Source: Dyella acidiphila (GTDB lineage Bacteria; Pseudomonadota; Gammaproteobacteria; Xanthomonadales; Rhodanobacteraceae). From it: DNA of 64,000 bases. The notes beneath the pieces were generated by a model. It did no database searches and was not told the DNA's origin. It saw only the letters and a list, made by a program, of their open reading frames with translations. Each line of letters starts with the position of its first letter. The first letter of the stretch is position 1. The stretch covers positions 186,001-250,000 of the forward strand of contig NZ_JACZZA010000005.1 of the NCBI RefSeq assembly GCF_014863405.1. Reading direction: 5' to 3'. The position numbers were made by a program, and so were the translations under genes. Shown in pieces: positions 9,261 to 17,498 of the stretch.

Positions 9261-10355
9261 ATGAATTCCGCCCATGAGCTAAGCATCCTGATGGACACCC
9301 TGCGCGACCTGCACCGCGCGGGCCCGTCCAAGGCGGCCATGGCCACGCTCACCCGCACGCGCGGCTCCACCTTCCGCCGCCCCGGCACGCGCATGCTGAT
9401 CTTCGACGACGGACGCGTGGTCTGCGAACTGTCCGGCGGCTGTCCTCAGCGCGATATCGTGGCGCGCGCACAGGAAGCCATCGCCGCCGGCAAGCCGCGA
9501 CTGGTGCGCTATAACGCCGAATCGGGTCTGGACGTGCTGATCGAAATGGGCTGCGGCGGCGAACTGGAAGTGCTGCTCGAACCGTTGCTGGCGAGCGATG
9601 ACACCGCTTTCATCGACACCGTGTCACGCTGTCTCGATCAGCGCCACCCCATGCGCATGGCCACGCTGTTTGCCCTCGACGATGCAGCAGTGGCACCCAG
9701 GCGCCTGATCTGGAACCAGCACGGCATATTGCACGATTCCTTGCACGAGCCCGCACTGCTCGACACGATCGTGGCGCAGATCCTCGAGCATGATGCACAC
9801 CGCGCATCCACGCACACCTGGCCTTCCGCACAGGGGCGTGCCGATGTGTTGATCGAACACATCGCGCCGCCGCATGCACTGTTCGTGATCGGCAGCAGCG
9901 CCGCCGCACGCGCACTGCTGCCGCTGGCCAGCGCACTGGGCTGGCAGACCACCCTGGTCGATCAGGATCCGGTGCGCCTGCGTGCGACCGATCTGCCACA
10001 GGGTCTGCATACCGTATGCGCCGCGCCAGCGACACTCCTGCAAGCGCTGTCGCTGGATGAGCACAGCTCGGTGGTCGTGATGACGCATAACCTGGAGCAG
10101 GACATCGCCTATCTCGAGGCGCTGAAAAATGCCCCGGTCGCTTATATCGGCGCACTCGGCTCGCGCGATCGCGTCGCCCGCATGCGCGGCAACCATCTGC
10201 TCTCCGGCTTGCGCCTGCATGCGCCGGCCGGTTTGGATATCGGTTCGGAAACACCGGAGGAAATCGCGCTGGCGATCGCCGGGGAAATCATGGCGGTGAT
10301 CAACCGCCGCAACGGCGGTCCGCTGCGCAACAACAACGGTGCACTGCACGGATGA
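9261..10355 (+). CDS. XdhC/CoxI family molybdenum-enzyme maturation protein
   Basis: A 364-residue protein with both XdhC domains: the N-terminal XdhC_CoxI part (GSTFRRPGTRMLIF, then SGGCPQRDIV and EMGCGGELEVLLEPL) and a C-terminal Rossmann-like XdhC_C domain (LFVIGSSAAARALLPLA, then ...YIGALGSRDRVARM). Relatives bind the molybdenum cofactor, promote its sulfuration and hand it to the apo-hydroxylase. It is transcribed divergently from the hydroxylase operon, about 240 bp from its start, and overlaps the next gene by ATGA. This strongly suggests it serves that enzyme. Confidence 0.9.
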   Translation: MNSAHELSILMDTLRDLHRAGPSKAAMATLTRTRGSTFRRPGTRMLIFDDGRVVCELSGGCPQRDIVARAQEAIAAGKPRLVRYNAESGLDVLIEMGCGGELEVLLEPLLASDDTAFIDTVSRCLDQRHPMRMATLFALDDAAVAPRRLIWNQHGILHDSLHEPALLDTIVAQILEHDAHRASTHTWPSAQGRADVLIEHIAPPHALFVIGSSAAARALLPLASALGWQTTLVDQDPVRLRATDLPQGLHTVCAAPATLLQALSLDEHSSVVVMTHNLEQDIAYLEALKNAPVAYIGALGSRDRVARMRGNHLLSGLRLHAPAGLDIGSETPEEIALAIAGEIMAVINRRNGGPLRNNNGALHG

Positions 10356-10957
10356 GCACGCAGCCGGTCATCCTTCTGCTGGCCGCCGGCGAGGGCAGCC
10401 GCTTCGGCGGCGCCAAGCAGCTGGCCGATATCGATGGCGAGCCGATGGTACGACGCGTTGCACGCCGGCTGCTGTTGCTGGATCTACCGCTTGTCGTGGT
10501 CACCGGCGCCCATGCCGATCAAGTGGAAGCAGTGCTGGACGACCTGCCGCTCGGATTGTCGCGCTGCGACGAGTGGGCGCTGGGCATGGGCCGCTCCATC
10601 GCGGCCGGTGTACACGAGGTGGCGTACTCGTTTCCGCAAGCATCTGCCGTGCTGATCTGCCTGGCTGATCAACCGCTGCTTTCCAGTGCCTGCCTGCAGG
10701 CGATACTGCAGCACCACCGCGACCTGCCGACACGCATCGTGGCGACCCAGCACGCAAGCATCGTGGCTCCCCCGGCACTCTTCCCCCGCACCTGCTTCGA
10801 TGCCTTGATGGCATTGTCCGGCCCGCAAGGTGCACGCAGTGTCATCGAGCAGCATGCCGCGTCGGTGGATCTTATCGCCGCAGACAGCACCCTCGACGTC
10901 GACACGCAGGACGATCTGCAACAAGTACGAGAGACGCTTGCAAAGCACGGCCGGTAA
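10352..10957 (+). CDS. MocA-like molybdenum cofactor nucleotidyltransferase
   Basis: A 201-residue NTP-transferase (MobA-like fold). The nucleotide-binding loop LLLAAGEGSRFGGAKQL near the N-terminus is the family signature, and the C-terminal LDVDTQDDLQQV segment is typical of MocA/YgfJ proteins. Members make the cytosine (or guanine) dinucleotide form of Moco; xanthine-oxidase-family enzymes in proteobacteria commonly use MCD, so a CTP transferase is the better guess. Start overlaps the stop of the XdhC gene (ATGA), so the two are co-translated. Not distinguishable here from GTP-using MobA by sequence alone, but context favours MocA. Confidence 0.85.
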   Translation: MSTQPVILLLAAGEGSRFGGAKQLADIDGEPMVRRVARRLLLLDLPLVVVTGAHADQVEAVLDDLPLGLSRCDEWALGMGRSIAAGVHEVAYSFPQASAVLICLADQPLLSSACLQAILQHHRDLPTRIVATQHASIVAPPALFPRTCFDALMALSGPQGARSVIEQHAASVDLIAADSTLDVDTQDDLQQVRETLAKHGR

Positions 10958-11118
10958 ATCCTGAGACGCTGTCTCCGGAAGGCGCCCTACTGTCACACAC
11001 ACCCAAAGGCGACAAGCGGCGACCGAAAAACCCTACACGCCGCCCAGACTGCTCCGTTATCGCCGCAAAAAGCATGCGTATAGCCTCCAGGTTGCCTAGA
11101 GCCACCGGAGTGCCAACC

Positions 11119-11439
11119 TTGAAATCCTACGCAGCCCCCATTCTTTTTGCCGTCTCATTCGCGCTTTTCTGCCAACCCGGCCATGCGGGCGAATGCAAAA
11201 CCGGCGTCGTCACCGATCTTGCCGTGGAAGGCGATGCCGATTGGGGCAACCAGATCGCCTTCTATCTGAACACCAATGCCGATCGGCGCTACTACATAGA
11301 CGACACCCACGACATCAACGATTCGCCGGGTCATGGCCTGCTGCAACTGCTGGCCTTGTCCAGCCTGAGCGAAACCCAGGTGACCACCTACGACCTGTAC
11401 GGCCGATGCGACGGAATCATCGGCGTCTGGCTCAAATAA
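11119..11439 (+). CDS. Small secreted Cys-pair protein, tandem paralog 1 of 3
   Basis: A 106-residue protein if the TTG at 11119 is the start; GGAG lies 9 bp upstream and the TTG begins a clean signal peptide (hydrophobic residues 6-18, cut near HAG-E). The ATG at 11074 would put 15 extra residues before the signal. The mature part has two cysteines only, C26 and C97, likely one disulfide. It shares the frame 'C..G.V..L......D.GN.I...L' then 'D.N.SPG.GLL.LL..S..S....T....GRC..I..VWL' with the next two genes. Predicted order is strands, one helix (GHGLLQLLALSSLSE), then strands. I do not recognise a characterised family; small OB-fold proteins, including AB5-toxin B subunits, have this size and order. 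Confidence 0.78.
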   Translation: MKSYAAPILFAVSFALFCQPGHAGECKTGVVTDLAVEGDADWGNQIAFYLNTNADRRYYIDDTHDINDSPGHGLLQLLALSSLSETQVTTYDLYGRCDGIIGVWLK

Positions 11440-11549
11440 GTCCGCAATGCGGTGCCCCCGTCCGCTTATCTCGATCGTCCGACCGGGCCAGGTGAGCGGC
11501 GCCTTAGTCGCGCAAATCCCACGCGCAAAAAAATGGAAAGGACGCAACC

Positions 11550-11873
11550 ATGAAAAAAATCATAATCAAGTACGCACTTGCCGCCACCTTCGCCGGTCTC
11601 GCCTCGCCGTGCATTGCCACCGACTGCATCACGGGAGCAGTAACCAACGTACGCATCGGGTACGGAAATGCCGACTGGGGCAATTCCATCGAGGTTCGCA
11701 TCGATACGACCGGTACGCAGTGGTGGCCCATCTACCGGGACCACAATCTCAACGACTCGCCAGGCTATGGCCTGCTGCATTTGTTGACGGTATCGAGGAT
11801 GAGCGGCAATTCGGTCACCTTGTCGGACAACACGGGTCGCTGCAGGGAAATCGACAGCGTATGGCTCAAGTAA
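11550..11873 (+). CDS. Small secreted Cys-pair protein, tandem paralog 2 of 3
   Basis: A 107-residue protein with signal peptide (residues 1 to about 23) and an AAAGGA ribosome-binding site before ATG 11550. In the mature part the cysteines are C26 and C98, aligned with those of its neighbours. Conserved landmarks are GYGNADWGNSIEV, NDSPGYGLLHLLT and TGRCREIDSVWLK. The paralogs are diverged in most positions but keep the cysteines, the GN and SPG(Y/H)GLL motifs and the hydrophobic C-terminus, so selection has kept the fold. Function unknown. It sits 110 bp after paralog 1 and 19 bp before paralog 3, probably in one transcript with the astacin-like protease. Confidence 0.85.
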   Translation: MKKIIIKYALAATFAGLASPCIATDCITGAVTNVRIGYGNADWGNSIEVRIDTTGTQWWPIYRDHNLNDSPGYGLLHLLTVSRMSGNSVTLSDNTGRCREIDSVWLK

Positions 11874-11892
11874 TTCCCGGGATGCCAAGACC

Positions 11893-12216
11893 ATGAAGAG
11901 TACAGCACTGCTACTTATCGCCGGATCCGCGCTGGCATTCGGCTCGCTTGCCAACGCCACGTCCTGCGGCATTGGGGTCGTCAAAGAACTGCGCGTTGGC
12001 TACAAGAACGCCGATCGCGGCAACGCCATTGAAGTACTTCTCGACGATACATACGACAAGCAATGGAAATCGCTGCATGTCTCTCACAACCTGGACGATC
12101 CGCAGGGATACAGCCTGCTGCATCTGCTTACCGCATCAAAACTGAGCGGCAAGCGGGCACAACTCACCAGTTCCACGGGGCGCTGCAGCGAACTCGACGG
12201 CGTGAGACTGTTGTAA
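11893..12216 (+). CDS. Small secreted Cys-pair protein, tandem paralog 3 of 3
   Basis: A 107-residue protein with signal peptide cut after about residue 22 (LANA-T) and cysteines C25 and C98. It matches paralog 2 most closely: VGYKNADRGNAIEV, then DDPQGYSLLHLLTASKLSG, then STGRCSELDGVRLL. The terminal Trp of the VWL motif seen in paralogs 1 and 2 is Arg here. Start at 11893 lies 19 bp after the stop of paralog 2. Function unknown; the three copies look like a local triplication followed by divergence. Possible roles are subunits of a hetero-oligomer, inhibitors of the adjacent protease, or carbohydrate-binding B-type subunits; none is shown by sequence. Confidence 0.85.
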   Translation: MKSTALLLIAGSALAFGSLANATSCGIGVVKELRVGYKNADRGNAIEVLLDDTYDKQWKSLHVSHNLDDPQGYSLLHLLTASKLSGKRAQLTSSTGRCSELDGVRLL

Positions 12217-12234
12217 ATATTCCGGGGAATTCAA

Positions 12235-13236
12235 ATGAACTATTTCAAGCTCACTTCCATCGCCATTTTAGCCATGGCGGCTGCAGTTCCGGCTCGATTT
12301 GCCAGCGATCAATCTGCCGCCAACTACGACCCGTCCTGGGTACTGGCCAGCGTGAACGGAACCCAGCACTATTTCCACCGCGCGAATGGCAAGATCATGC
12401 TGTCGGATGACATCGTGGCGTACCCAAGTTCCACCCGCGTCCTATCCAGCCAGACCCAGGCACAGGTCGCAAAAGCCATGACGCGCTCCACCCAGGAAGA
12501 CTACGACGAGATCGTCGACGTAACGGTGCAGGTATGGCCCAGTAGCACGCTCACCTATGCCATCAACAACGACCTGCCGTCGGATCAACAAGCCGCCGTG
12601 CAGTCAGCCGTCAAGCGATGGAACGATAGCAAGGCGAGCTGGAACTCAAACATCGCGCAATGGGACGGCAAAGTTGCCTATCGCTTCGTACCGGCGCCGC
12701 AAGGGAAGGACCCCATGGTTCTTTTCGTTCGCAGCGAGGACACCAATTGCTCTGCAAATCTCGGAAAGCCCGGCTCGGCCTCCGATGGCCCGGCCAAAGT
12801 CTATATCCCCTCCACCGGATGCCGTACCGGGTCCGTCCTGCACGAAATGGGTCATATCGTAGGCTTGACGCACGTGCATCAGCGGCTGGACAGAAACAAT
12901 TTCATCAAAATAAACAAAAAGGCGTTCGACTACCTAAAGGAAAAGCACCCCTCGTTTTATCCGAACATGGTGGCAAACTACCGACGACTATCCTTGAATC
13001 ATGGAAATCCGTTTTCCTTTGATGAGCAGTCGCTGATGATGTACCACCCCTATGCTGCAGCGACAGCCGACATCGCCGATGAACTCGTCAAGCAGAAGCT
13101 TCCGTTCTACACCCACTACGATGGAAGCGAAATCGTCAAGGTAAATACGGAATACCTTACCGACCGCGACATGTTCCTGATCAAGCGGAAAAGCATGTTC
13201 AGGTTTTGGCCCGCGGTAAATATCAAGCCTCGATAG
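12235..13236 (+). CDS. Secreted astacin-like (M12A) zinc metalloprotease
   Basis: A 333-residue protein with signal peptide (about residues 1-22) and a propeptide-like stretch of roughly 80 residues. The catalytic domain opens with the astacin-type VWPSSTLTYAINNDLP strand. The zinc signature is HEMGHIVGLTHVHQRLDR, matching HExxHxxGxxHxxxRxDR, and the Met-turn is SLMMYHP (family SxMxY). Cysteines in the domain (SEDTNC and STGC) may pair. It should cleave proteins outside the cell. Start is 18 bp after paralog 3 with a GGGGAA site, so it is in the same operon. Codon use is looser and GC lower than in the flanking metabolic genes, hinting at acquired DNA. Confidence 0.9.
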   Translation: MNYFKLTSIAILAMAAAVPARFASDQSAANYDPSWVLASVNGTQHYFHRANGKIMLSDDIVAYPSSTRVLSSQTQAQVAKAMTRSTQEDYDEIVDVTVQVWPSSTLTYAINNDLPSDQQAAVQSAVKRWNDSKASWNSNIAQWDGKVAYRFVPAPQGKDPMVLFVRSEDTNCSANLGKPGSASDGPAKVYIPSTGCRTGSVLHEMGHIVGLTHVHQRLDRNNFIKINKKAFDYLKEKHPSFYPNMVANYRRLSLNHGNPFSFDEQSLMMYHPYAAATADIADELVKQKLPFYTHYDGSEIVKVNTEYLTDRDMFLIKRKSMFRFWPAVNIKPR

Positions 13237-13247
13237 ATCATTACGAT

Positions 13248-13286
13248 AAGGTCAGTGGTTGCAGATCCGCTGCAACCGCTGACCTT
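13248..13286. terminator. Hairpin between convergent protease and ADP-ribosyltransferase genes
   Basis: A 17-bp stem (13248-13264 with 13270-13286, one G:T-type mismatch) and a 5-base loop, 11 bp after the protease stop codon. On the plus strand the 3' arm ends CCTTT and on the minus strand the flank is TATCGTAATG, so the U tract is weak. Its place between two converging genes fits a transcription end point. Confidence 0.65.
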
Positions 13287-13436
13287 TCCACCCGTACATG
13301 CCAAAAGCATCTTCCATGCGTTGCGAGGGCGAAAACTTCACCGCACTCCAACCAGGCATGGCGGACCGAATGATCGCCTTCTGGCAATGCTCATCCGAAA
13401 CGCCATTGCCCTCTTACACACCAAAACCATAACACT

Positions 13437-14147
13437 CTATCGCGGATGGCAATCCCAGACGCCACAGCCGCTTAGGCTTACCCTGGTGGAACCAACCGAT
13501 TGCGCACTGAATCCTGCCGGCGAATATCCCTCAAAATACTGATTGAAGAGATAATTCTGGCGTGTCCCTCCCGTAGCAAATACAGCAGGTCCGGCCGGCA
13601 CGCCGTTCACGAATCTCCTGGTAACCAGCACCGCACTTTCAATGAGCTGTGGAGCAATCCTGTCCACCGCCGCCCACTCGTGCTGCAGGATGTACCTTGC
13701 GTAGAAATCGTTCTCCGGCAAATTTTGAGAGATTGAGAAGAAATTGCTCGATCTCGGCGTAATGGTATAGATCCAGGTCCTGCACAGCCTGTCGCCTTGC
13801 GATGAGCATGACCATGTATTACGAAACGTGTCGTTTATCTGCGATGAGGCAATCGCCATGGCTGTCTCAAAGCTGTCGGTAGTAGACACATATCTACTGT
13901 TGACCAGCATGGATCCGCCAATGACATGAGCCGTTATGTCCGCATCCAGGCCACGCGACGTAAATCCAAAATTGAACACGGCATCCGGGCTTCGGCTATC
14001 AACCCTGTATACGCGAGAAGGTACCGGGATATTGGTATTCAAATAAGGATGACTAAGCGGCGGCGCCGCCGCAACGGCATCCAAAGACGTGCATAAAAAG
14101 ACCAAGAAGCACTCCCATTTTATTTTTTCGATAATCACCGATTTCAT
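13437..14147 (-). CDS. Pertussis-toxin-S1-like ADP-ribosyltransferase, secreted
   Basis: A 236-residue protein with signal peptide (residues 1 to about 27, AVAAA). The mature part matches the Pertussis_S1/PltA/ArtA type of R-S-E ADP-ribosyltransferase. The NAD-binding arginine is R48 in VYRVDSRSPDAVFNFGF (pertussis toxin: VYRYDSRPPEDVFQNGF). The STS-type motif is S88-T89-T90 in YVSTTDSF. The strand IYTITPRSSNFF corresponds to the toxin IYEVRADNNFY. The catalytic pair is Q155-x-E157 in LQHEWAAVDRIAP, like pertussis QSEYLAHRRIPP. Cysteines are C114, C122, C228 and C233; the pertussis C41 equivalent is absent. It is shorter at the C-terminus than S1. ATG has an AAGGA site. Target is unknown; family members modify Arg or Cys on host G proteins or other proteins. 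Confidence 0.87.
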   Translation of the reverse strand: MKSVIIEKIKWECFLVFLCTSLDAVAAAPPLSHPYLNTNIPVPSRVYRVDSRSPDAVFNFGFTSRGLDADITAHVIGGSMLVNSRYVSTTDSFETAMAIASSQINDTFRNTWSCSSQGDRLCRTWIYTITPRSSNFFSISQNLPENDFYARYILQHEWAAVDRIAPQLIESAVLVTRRFVNGVPAGPAVFATGGTRQNYLFNQYFEGYSPAGFSAQSVGSTRVSLSGCGVWDCHPR

Positions 14148-14483
14148 AAACCATTCCTTAGTCTTTGCGTGCCAAGTGGCTTACCGATCATATGGATATC
14201 CAATTCGGCATCAATGACAAATGGATTTTTTCAGGTGAGCGCTTTTCGACAGAACGGGCCATCGTTTTAAGATCTCGCGTGTAGGTGTTCCCCGACCTCT
14301 TCGGCTCTACATAGCTTCGCTGGCGTGCCGAACGATCACCCGTGCCTGCTACGCGAGAATTTCACCTCGCGATGCGGAAAATCCCGAGGGCCTCGACGGC
14401 CCTAGTGGAACCCGGCGCCAAGCGATACCCTGCGCCTCTCTGGCGATGCGCCGGGCAGGCTGGCTGAAATGCATGAGGGACGC
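14148..14483. other. Non-coding intergenic region, divergent promoters
   Basis: No supported gene in these 336 bases. The part next to the ADP-ribosyltransferase (about 14150-14280) is AT-richer than the surroundings and presumably holds its promoter on the minus strand; the GC-rich part near 14380-14480 leads into the GH13 gene. I could not define -10/-35 boxes with confidence. Confidence 0.5.
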
Positions 14484-16055
14484 ATGAAAAACTGCACATT
14501 CGTGACAGCCGTCGCCCTGCTATGGCTAGCGCTAAGCACTTCGCCCACGCATGCCGCCAGCAGGCCCACATTGGCGCAACCGGCCGACGAGGTGTTCTAC
14601 CAGATCTTCGAGCGCAGCTTCCGGGACAGCAACGGCGACCGCATCGGGGATTTGAACGGCATCACGTCCAAGCTCGATTACATCAAGCAGCTGGGCGTCA
14701 CTTCGATCCTGCTTACGCCGCTACAGCCCTCGCCCTATTACCACAACTATTTCGCCACCGCCTTCAAGGCGATCGAACCACGCTATGGCAGCATGGACGA
14801 TTACCTGGCCTTTATCCGCGCCGCGCATGCGCATGGTTTAAAGGTGTATCTGGACGAAGAATTCCAGTACGTAGCGCAAGGCCACCCGTGGTGGGCGGAT
14901 GCGCTGTGCAAGCCCAAATCGCGCTACGCCAATTACCTGCTGTGGCGCGATGCCGGCCACTGCACCGCCGAGCCGTTTCTCGATCATGCCCAGTGGGCCG
15001 GCTACGACGGCCGCATGATCGGCATTGCCATGGTGGATCTGAACCAGCCGGCAGTGAAGAAATATTTCCAACAATTGCTGCTGTTCTGGATCGACCCGCA
15101 CGACGACGGCAGCGGGCGCGATGGCGCCGATGGCCTGCGTATCGACCACATGATGGACGACCTGGACCATAAAGGGCTGGACAAGGATCTGTTCGCACAA
15201 TTCTGGACACCGATGTTCCAGGCGCTGAAAGATCGCCGCCCCGGCTTGCGCGTCCTCGCCGAGCAGGCCGATTGGGGCTACGGCCAGGACTGGCTCACCC
15301 ACGGCCATGTGGACATGGTGTTTGCCTTTCCGCTGCGCGACGCGCTGACCCGGCTGGACAAGCCGGCGATCGTGAAAGCCTTACGCGAGATGGACGCCAT
15401 CACGCCGCCTGGCAAGGACCAGGTGTTGTTTCTGGAGAACCATGATGTCGACCGCTACATGTCGGTGGTCGGCAACGACATGGCCAAGGCGCGTGCCGGC
15501 GCCGCAATCGAATTGGTGCTCAAGGGCGAGCCGCTGATCTACTACGGCCAGGAACTGGGCATGCGCGGCAAGGCGCTGCAAAACATCCCGGTGTCCGACG
15601 GCATCCAGATCCCCTCGCGCGAAGCCTTCCGCTGGCAGGCCGACCTCATGGCACCGGGTTCCGCCGTCTGGTACCAGGGCGAGCAAGCGTGGTGGACGGA
15701 TCGCTACAACCGCTCCAACGACGGTGTCTCGCTGGAAGAAGAACAGGCTGCGCCCAGTTCGCTCTACCAGTGGTATCGCCAGCTGCTGGCGCTGCGCCAG
15801 GGGCGACCCGAGTGGCGCGAAGGTGGTCAGCGCATCCTGTGCGACGACGACAGCGCCGTGCTGTGCATCCTGCGCGAAGCCGGCAACCGGCGTACGTTGC
15901 TGATGGTCAACCTGGGCCATACCGATGCGATCCCGCGGCTCGATCCGGGCCTGATCGGCGGCAATGCATGGACGGATCTGCTCGGCGGCGGCGACGCCGG
16001 TTCGATCGATGCGATCCTGCGCCCGATGCAGGTGCGCCTGGTGGGAACGCCCTGA
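14484..16055 (+). CDS. Secreted GH13 (alpha-amylase family) glycosidase
   Basis: A protein of about 523 residues starting at ATG 14484, which has GAGGGA upstream and opens a signal peptide (cut after THAA). The GH13 TIM barrel has all three catalytic residues: nucleophile Asp in GLRIDHMMDD, acid/base Glu in RVLAEQADWG, and the stabilising Asp in FLENHDVDR. The N-terminal VFYQIFERSFRDSNGDRIGDLNGI block is typical of the alpha-glucosidase / trehalose synthase / amylase group. The calcium-type region I motif is replaced by a YLDEEFQYV segment, so the exact subfamily is unclear. A short C-terminal beta domain follows. Probably degrades alpha-glucans or oligosaccharides in the periplasm. Confidence 0.9.
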   Translation: MKNCTFVTAVALLWLALSTSPTHAASRPTLAQPADEVFYQIFERSFRDSNGDRIGDLNGITSKLDYIKQLGVTSILLTPLQPSPYYHNYFATAFKAIEPRYGSMDDYLAFIRAAHAHGLKVYLDEEFQYVAQGHPWWADALCKPKSRYANYLLWRDAGHCTAEPFLDHAQWAGYDGRMIGIAMVDLNQPAVKKYFQQLLLFWIDPHDDGSGRDGADGLRIDHMMDDLDHKGLDKDLFAQFWTPMFQALKDRRPGLRVLAEQADWGYGQDWLTHGHVDMVFAFPLRDALTRLDKPAIVKALREMDAITPPGKDQVLFLENHDVDRYMSVVGNDMAKARAGAAIELVLKGEPLIYYGQELGMRGKALQNIPVSDGIQIPSREAFRWQADLMAPGSAVWYQGEQAWWTDRYNRSNDGVSLEEEQAAPSSLYQWYRQLLALRQGRPEWREGGQRILCDDDSAVLCILREAGNRRTLLMVNLGHTDAIPRLDPGLIGGNAWTDLLGGGDAGSIDAILRPMQVRLVGTP

Positions 16056-16127
16056 TCGCCTATCGATGCGGGCAGGCGATCTGCGCGAGCGGCAGTGGGC
16101 AGCCGTCGCCATCGTAGAAGGCCGTGC

Positions 16128-17348
16128 TCATCGCGTGGAACCGGTAGCTTCGTGCGAACGCAAGGTCGCGCGGCTTTGGCACCATAAGACCAGCGATCCG
16201 ATGGCGATGGCGCCAAGCAATAAGAAGGTCGTGCGATAGCCGAATGCCTGTGCCACCGCACCGCCCAATAGCGGACTCAGGGCCGCGCCGATGCCCTGCA
16301 TGCTCATCACCGCACCCTGCCCCACATTCACCCGTCCCGTGCCGTGCAACAGCGCGGCAACCATGGCCGGCACCGCCACACTCTGCAAACCGGCACCGAT
16401 GCCGTCCAATGCCTGCACCGGCCATACACCCCAGCTGTCGATAAAGCAGGCGGCCATCACGCCACGGATCGGCAACGCGATAAACGCAAACAGGATCACC
16501 CACCAGTGGCCGTACCGGCGCATCCATCGAACCGCCAACAATGACATCGCCACCATCACCGTCTGCGCCACCACCACCGTGAGCGCGGTGAACAAGGCCG
16601 GATTGCCCTGGTGCGCCGTCACCACAGCCATGCCATACAAGGGCAGCATGGCGGCATTGCCCAGATGAAACAGCAGCAAGGCAAAGCCCAGCATCAGCAA
16701 TGGCTTGCAGGTAAGCAGCACACGCAAACCCGAGACCCGGTCCGCATGCGCGTCGGACGCTTCCCAGCCGCGTGCCGCACGGTCGTCGATGGCGCGTGCC
16801 GGAATCAGCCACACACTGATGATGGCAAACACGGCAAACAAGGCCGCCAGGGCAAACACGGCAGCAAAGCCGAATTTCCAGCCGAGCAGGCCCGATAGTG
16901 CTGCACCCACCATATTGCCGGCATGATTGATCGCCTGATTGCGCCCGAACTGGCGATCGAATGCCGCCCTGCGCACCATGCCGAGCGTGATGCCGGCCAG
17001 CGCAGGCCCCAGCACAGCCGCCGCCAGCGCCGTGGCAATCTGCGAAAACGCCACCAGCGGCACGGCGGCCGAGACCAGCAACAATGCCGACGCCAGCACC
17101 GTGCAGATGCTGCTGACCACTACCAGCGCGCGTTTGTGCGACGTGCTGTCGACCAGCGCGCCGGCCGGCGTGGTGGCGAACATGCCGACCACCCCACCCA
17201 GCGTCATCACCGCACCGATTGCCCCGGTTTTCCAACCTTGCGCGAGCAGAAACACGCCCAGGAACGGACCGATGCCGGCCTGCACATCGGCCATAAAGAA
17301 GCTGAGGCATTCCAGGGCGCGGATACCTGCTTGCGGACTCTTATCCAT
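16128..17348 (-). CDS. Major facilitator superfamily transporter
   Basis: A 406-residue membrane protein with about 12 hydrophobic helices. An MFS loop 2-3 motif is seen as AGALVDSTSHKRALVV after helix 2. Its N-terminus (ALECLSFFMADVQAGIGPFLGVFL) resembles a group of MFS drug or sugar-phosphate-type exporters found in proteobacteria, but substrate cannot be named. It is convergent with the GH13 gene, leaving only 72 bp between them, and stands as a single gene. Confidence 0.87.
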   Translation of the reverse strand: MDKSPQAGIRALECLSFFMADVQAGIGPFLGVFLLAQGWKTGAIGAVMTLGGVVGMFATTPAGALVDSTSHKRALVVVSSICTVLASALLLVSAAVPLVAFSQIATALAAAVLGPALAGITLGMVRRAAFDRQFGRNQAINHAGNMVGAALSGLLGWKFGFAAVFALAALFAVFAIISVWLIPARAIDDRAARGWEASDAHADRVSGLRVLLTCKPLLMLGFALLLFHLGNAAMLPLYGMAVVTAHQGNPALFTALTVVVAQTVMVAMSLLAVRWMRRYGHWWVILFAFIALPIRGVMAACFIDSWGVWPVQALDGIGAGLQSVAVPAMVAALLHGTGRVNVGQGAVMSMQGIGAALSPLLGGAVAQAFGYRTTFLLLGAIAIGSLVLWCQSRATLRSHEATGSTR

Positions 17349-17498
17349 GCGCCGTCACACGCACGCCAACGCATGCACACCGGTCAACCGCATCGCAGGC
17401 ATCGATGGCGACTCCGCAAGCAGGAAGCGCCACCGTAGCCAGCATGAAGTTATGCCGCGGTGATCGGTGCCTAGTTCGGCATAACTGCCTGGGGCATG

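Noticed and set aside
13255-13542. A 95-codon plus-strand frame running into the ADP-ribosyltransferase gene
   Set aside because: Overlaps the terminator hairpin and the 3' end of the toxin-like gene in antisense, and lacks a ribosome-binding site.
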